Source: Pseudodesulfovibrio sediminis (GTDB lineage Bacteria; Desulfobacterota; Desulfovibrionia; Desulfovibrionales; Desulfovibrionaceae). From it: a stretch of 64,000 nucleotides of DNA. How positions within the stretch are numbered: the first letter of the stretch is position 1; every line of letters starts with the position of its first letter. The stretch covers positions 3,229,001 to 3,293,000 of the forward strand of contig NZ_AP024485.1 in NCBI RefSeq assembly GCF_020886695.1, given 5' to 3'. The position numbers and the translations under genes are program-made. Positions 63,937 through 64,000 of the stretch are shown one piece after another. The notes below the pieces were generated by a model that was not told the DNA's origin, made no database searches, and was given only the letters and a program-made list of their open reading frames with translations.

Positions 63937-64000
63937 GTCTGGAGCCTCAGGGTTATACACGTTCTCTCCGGGCACCGAAGATGCCTTGCGGGAAGAAAAT

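Noticed and set aside
1-64000. tRNA, rRNA, CRISPR arrays and insertion sequences
   Set aside because: Intergenic gaps were read for tRNA-like cloverleafs, regular repeat-spacer units and transposase motifs; none was seen.

Overview
The window is about 57% GC by eye, densely coded and free of phage, insertion-sequence or CRISPR material. It looks like the chromosome of an anaerobic, Mo/W-using deltaproteobacterium of the Desulfovibrio/Pseudodesulfovibrio type. The support is a TunR-type tungstate regulator (a family described from sulfate reducers), formate dehydrogenase maturation genes, class III ribonucleotide reductase, a glycyl-radical enzyme with its activase, and many PAS/response-regulator signalling genes. 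No sulfate-reduction gene lies in the window, so the genus is an inference.

Layout. 0-2.7 kb: a membrane histidine kinase cut by the window edge, two receiver-only proteins and a kinase-like protein with a decayed ATPase domain; together they look like an in-line phosphorelay. 2.8-8.7 kb: a complete ribose operon, rbsDACBKR, behind a 28-bp perfect LacI-type palindrome. 9-10.4 kb: a DEAD-box helicase with a long leader and a possible coupled upstream ORF. 10.7-14.1 kb: modA-modB-DUF364 divergent from tunR. 14.1-20.4 kb: hutCUIGH for histidine degradation, with a HutC operator. 20.8-26.8 kb: three receiver-output proteins (HDOD, decayed HD-GYP, intact HD-GYP) convergent with a PAS histidine kinase. 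27.2-29.3 kb: a 2-hydroxyacyl-CoA-dehydratase/double-cubane-type protein with its activase. 29.7-33.6 kb: FmdE/MoCF fusion, ModE-like HTH, fdhE and an fdhD-like gene. 33.7-38.7 kb: a five-gene peptide/nickel-type ABC importer.

39-46.4 kb and beyond: nrdD and metE-metF, each behind its own cobalamin riboswitch, then a glycyl-radical diol-dehydratase-like enzyme with its activase, a GlcG/PduO-C-like protein and an unfamiliar membrane protein. That last operon has a sigma-54 promoter and faces a PocR-domain histidine kinase and an NtrC-type regulator (50.7-54.1 kb). MetE, NrdD and the radical dehydratase all do without B12 work that other enzymes do with B12, so 39-54 kb reads as a B12-independence neighbourhood. 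54-64 kb: a lone molybdopterin oxidoreductase, a triple-sensor adenylate cyclase, an orphan sigma-54 activator and the livFGM part of a branched-chain amino-acid importer that runs off the right edge.

The best candidates for something not yet described are the 46-54 kb radical-enzyme locus (unknown membrane protein plus PocR two-component control), the 0-2.7 kb phosphorelay and the ModAB-DUF364 operon that lacks an ATPase gene. All functions are read from sequence and memory of families; no database search was run.
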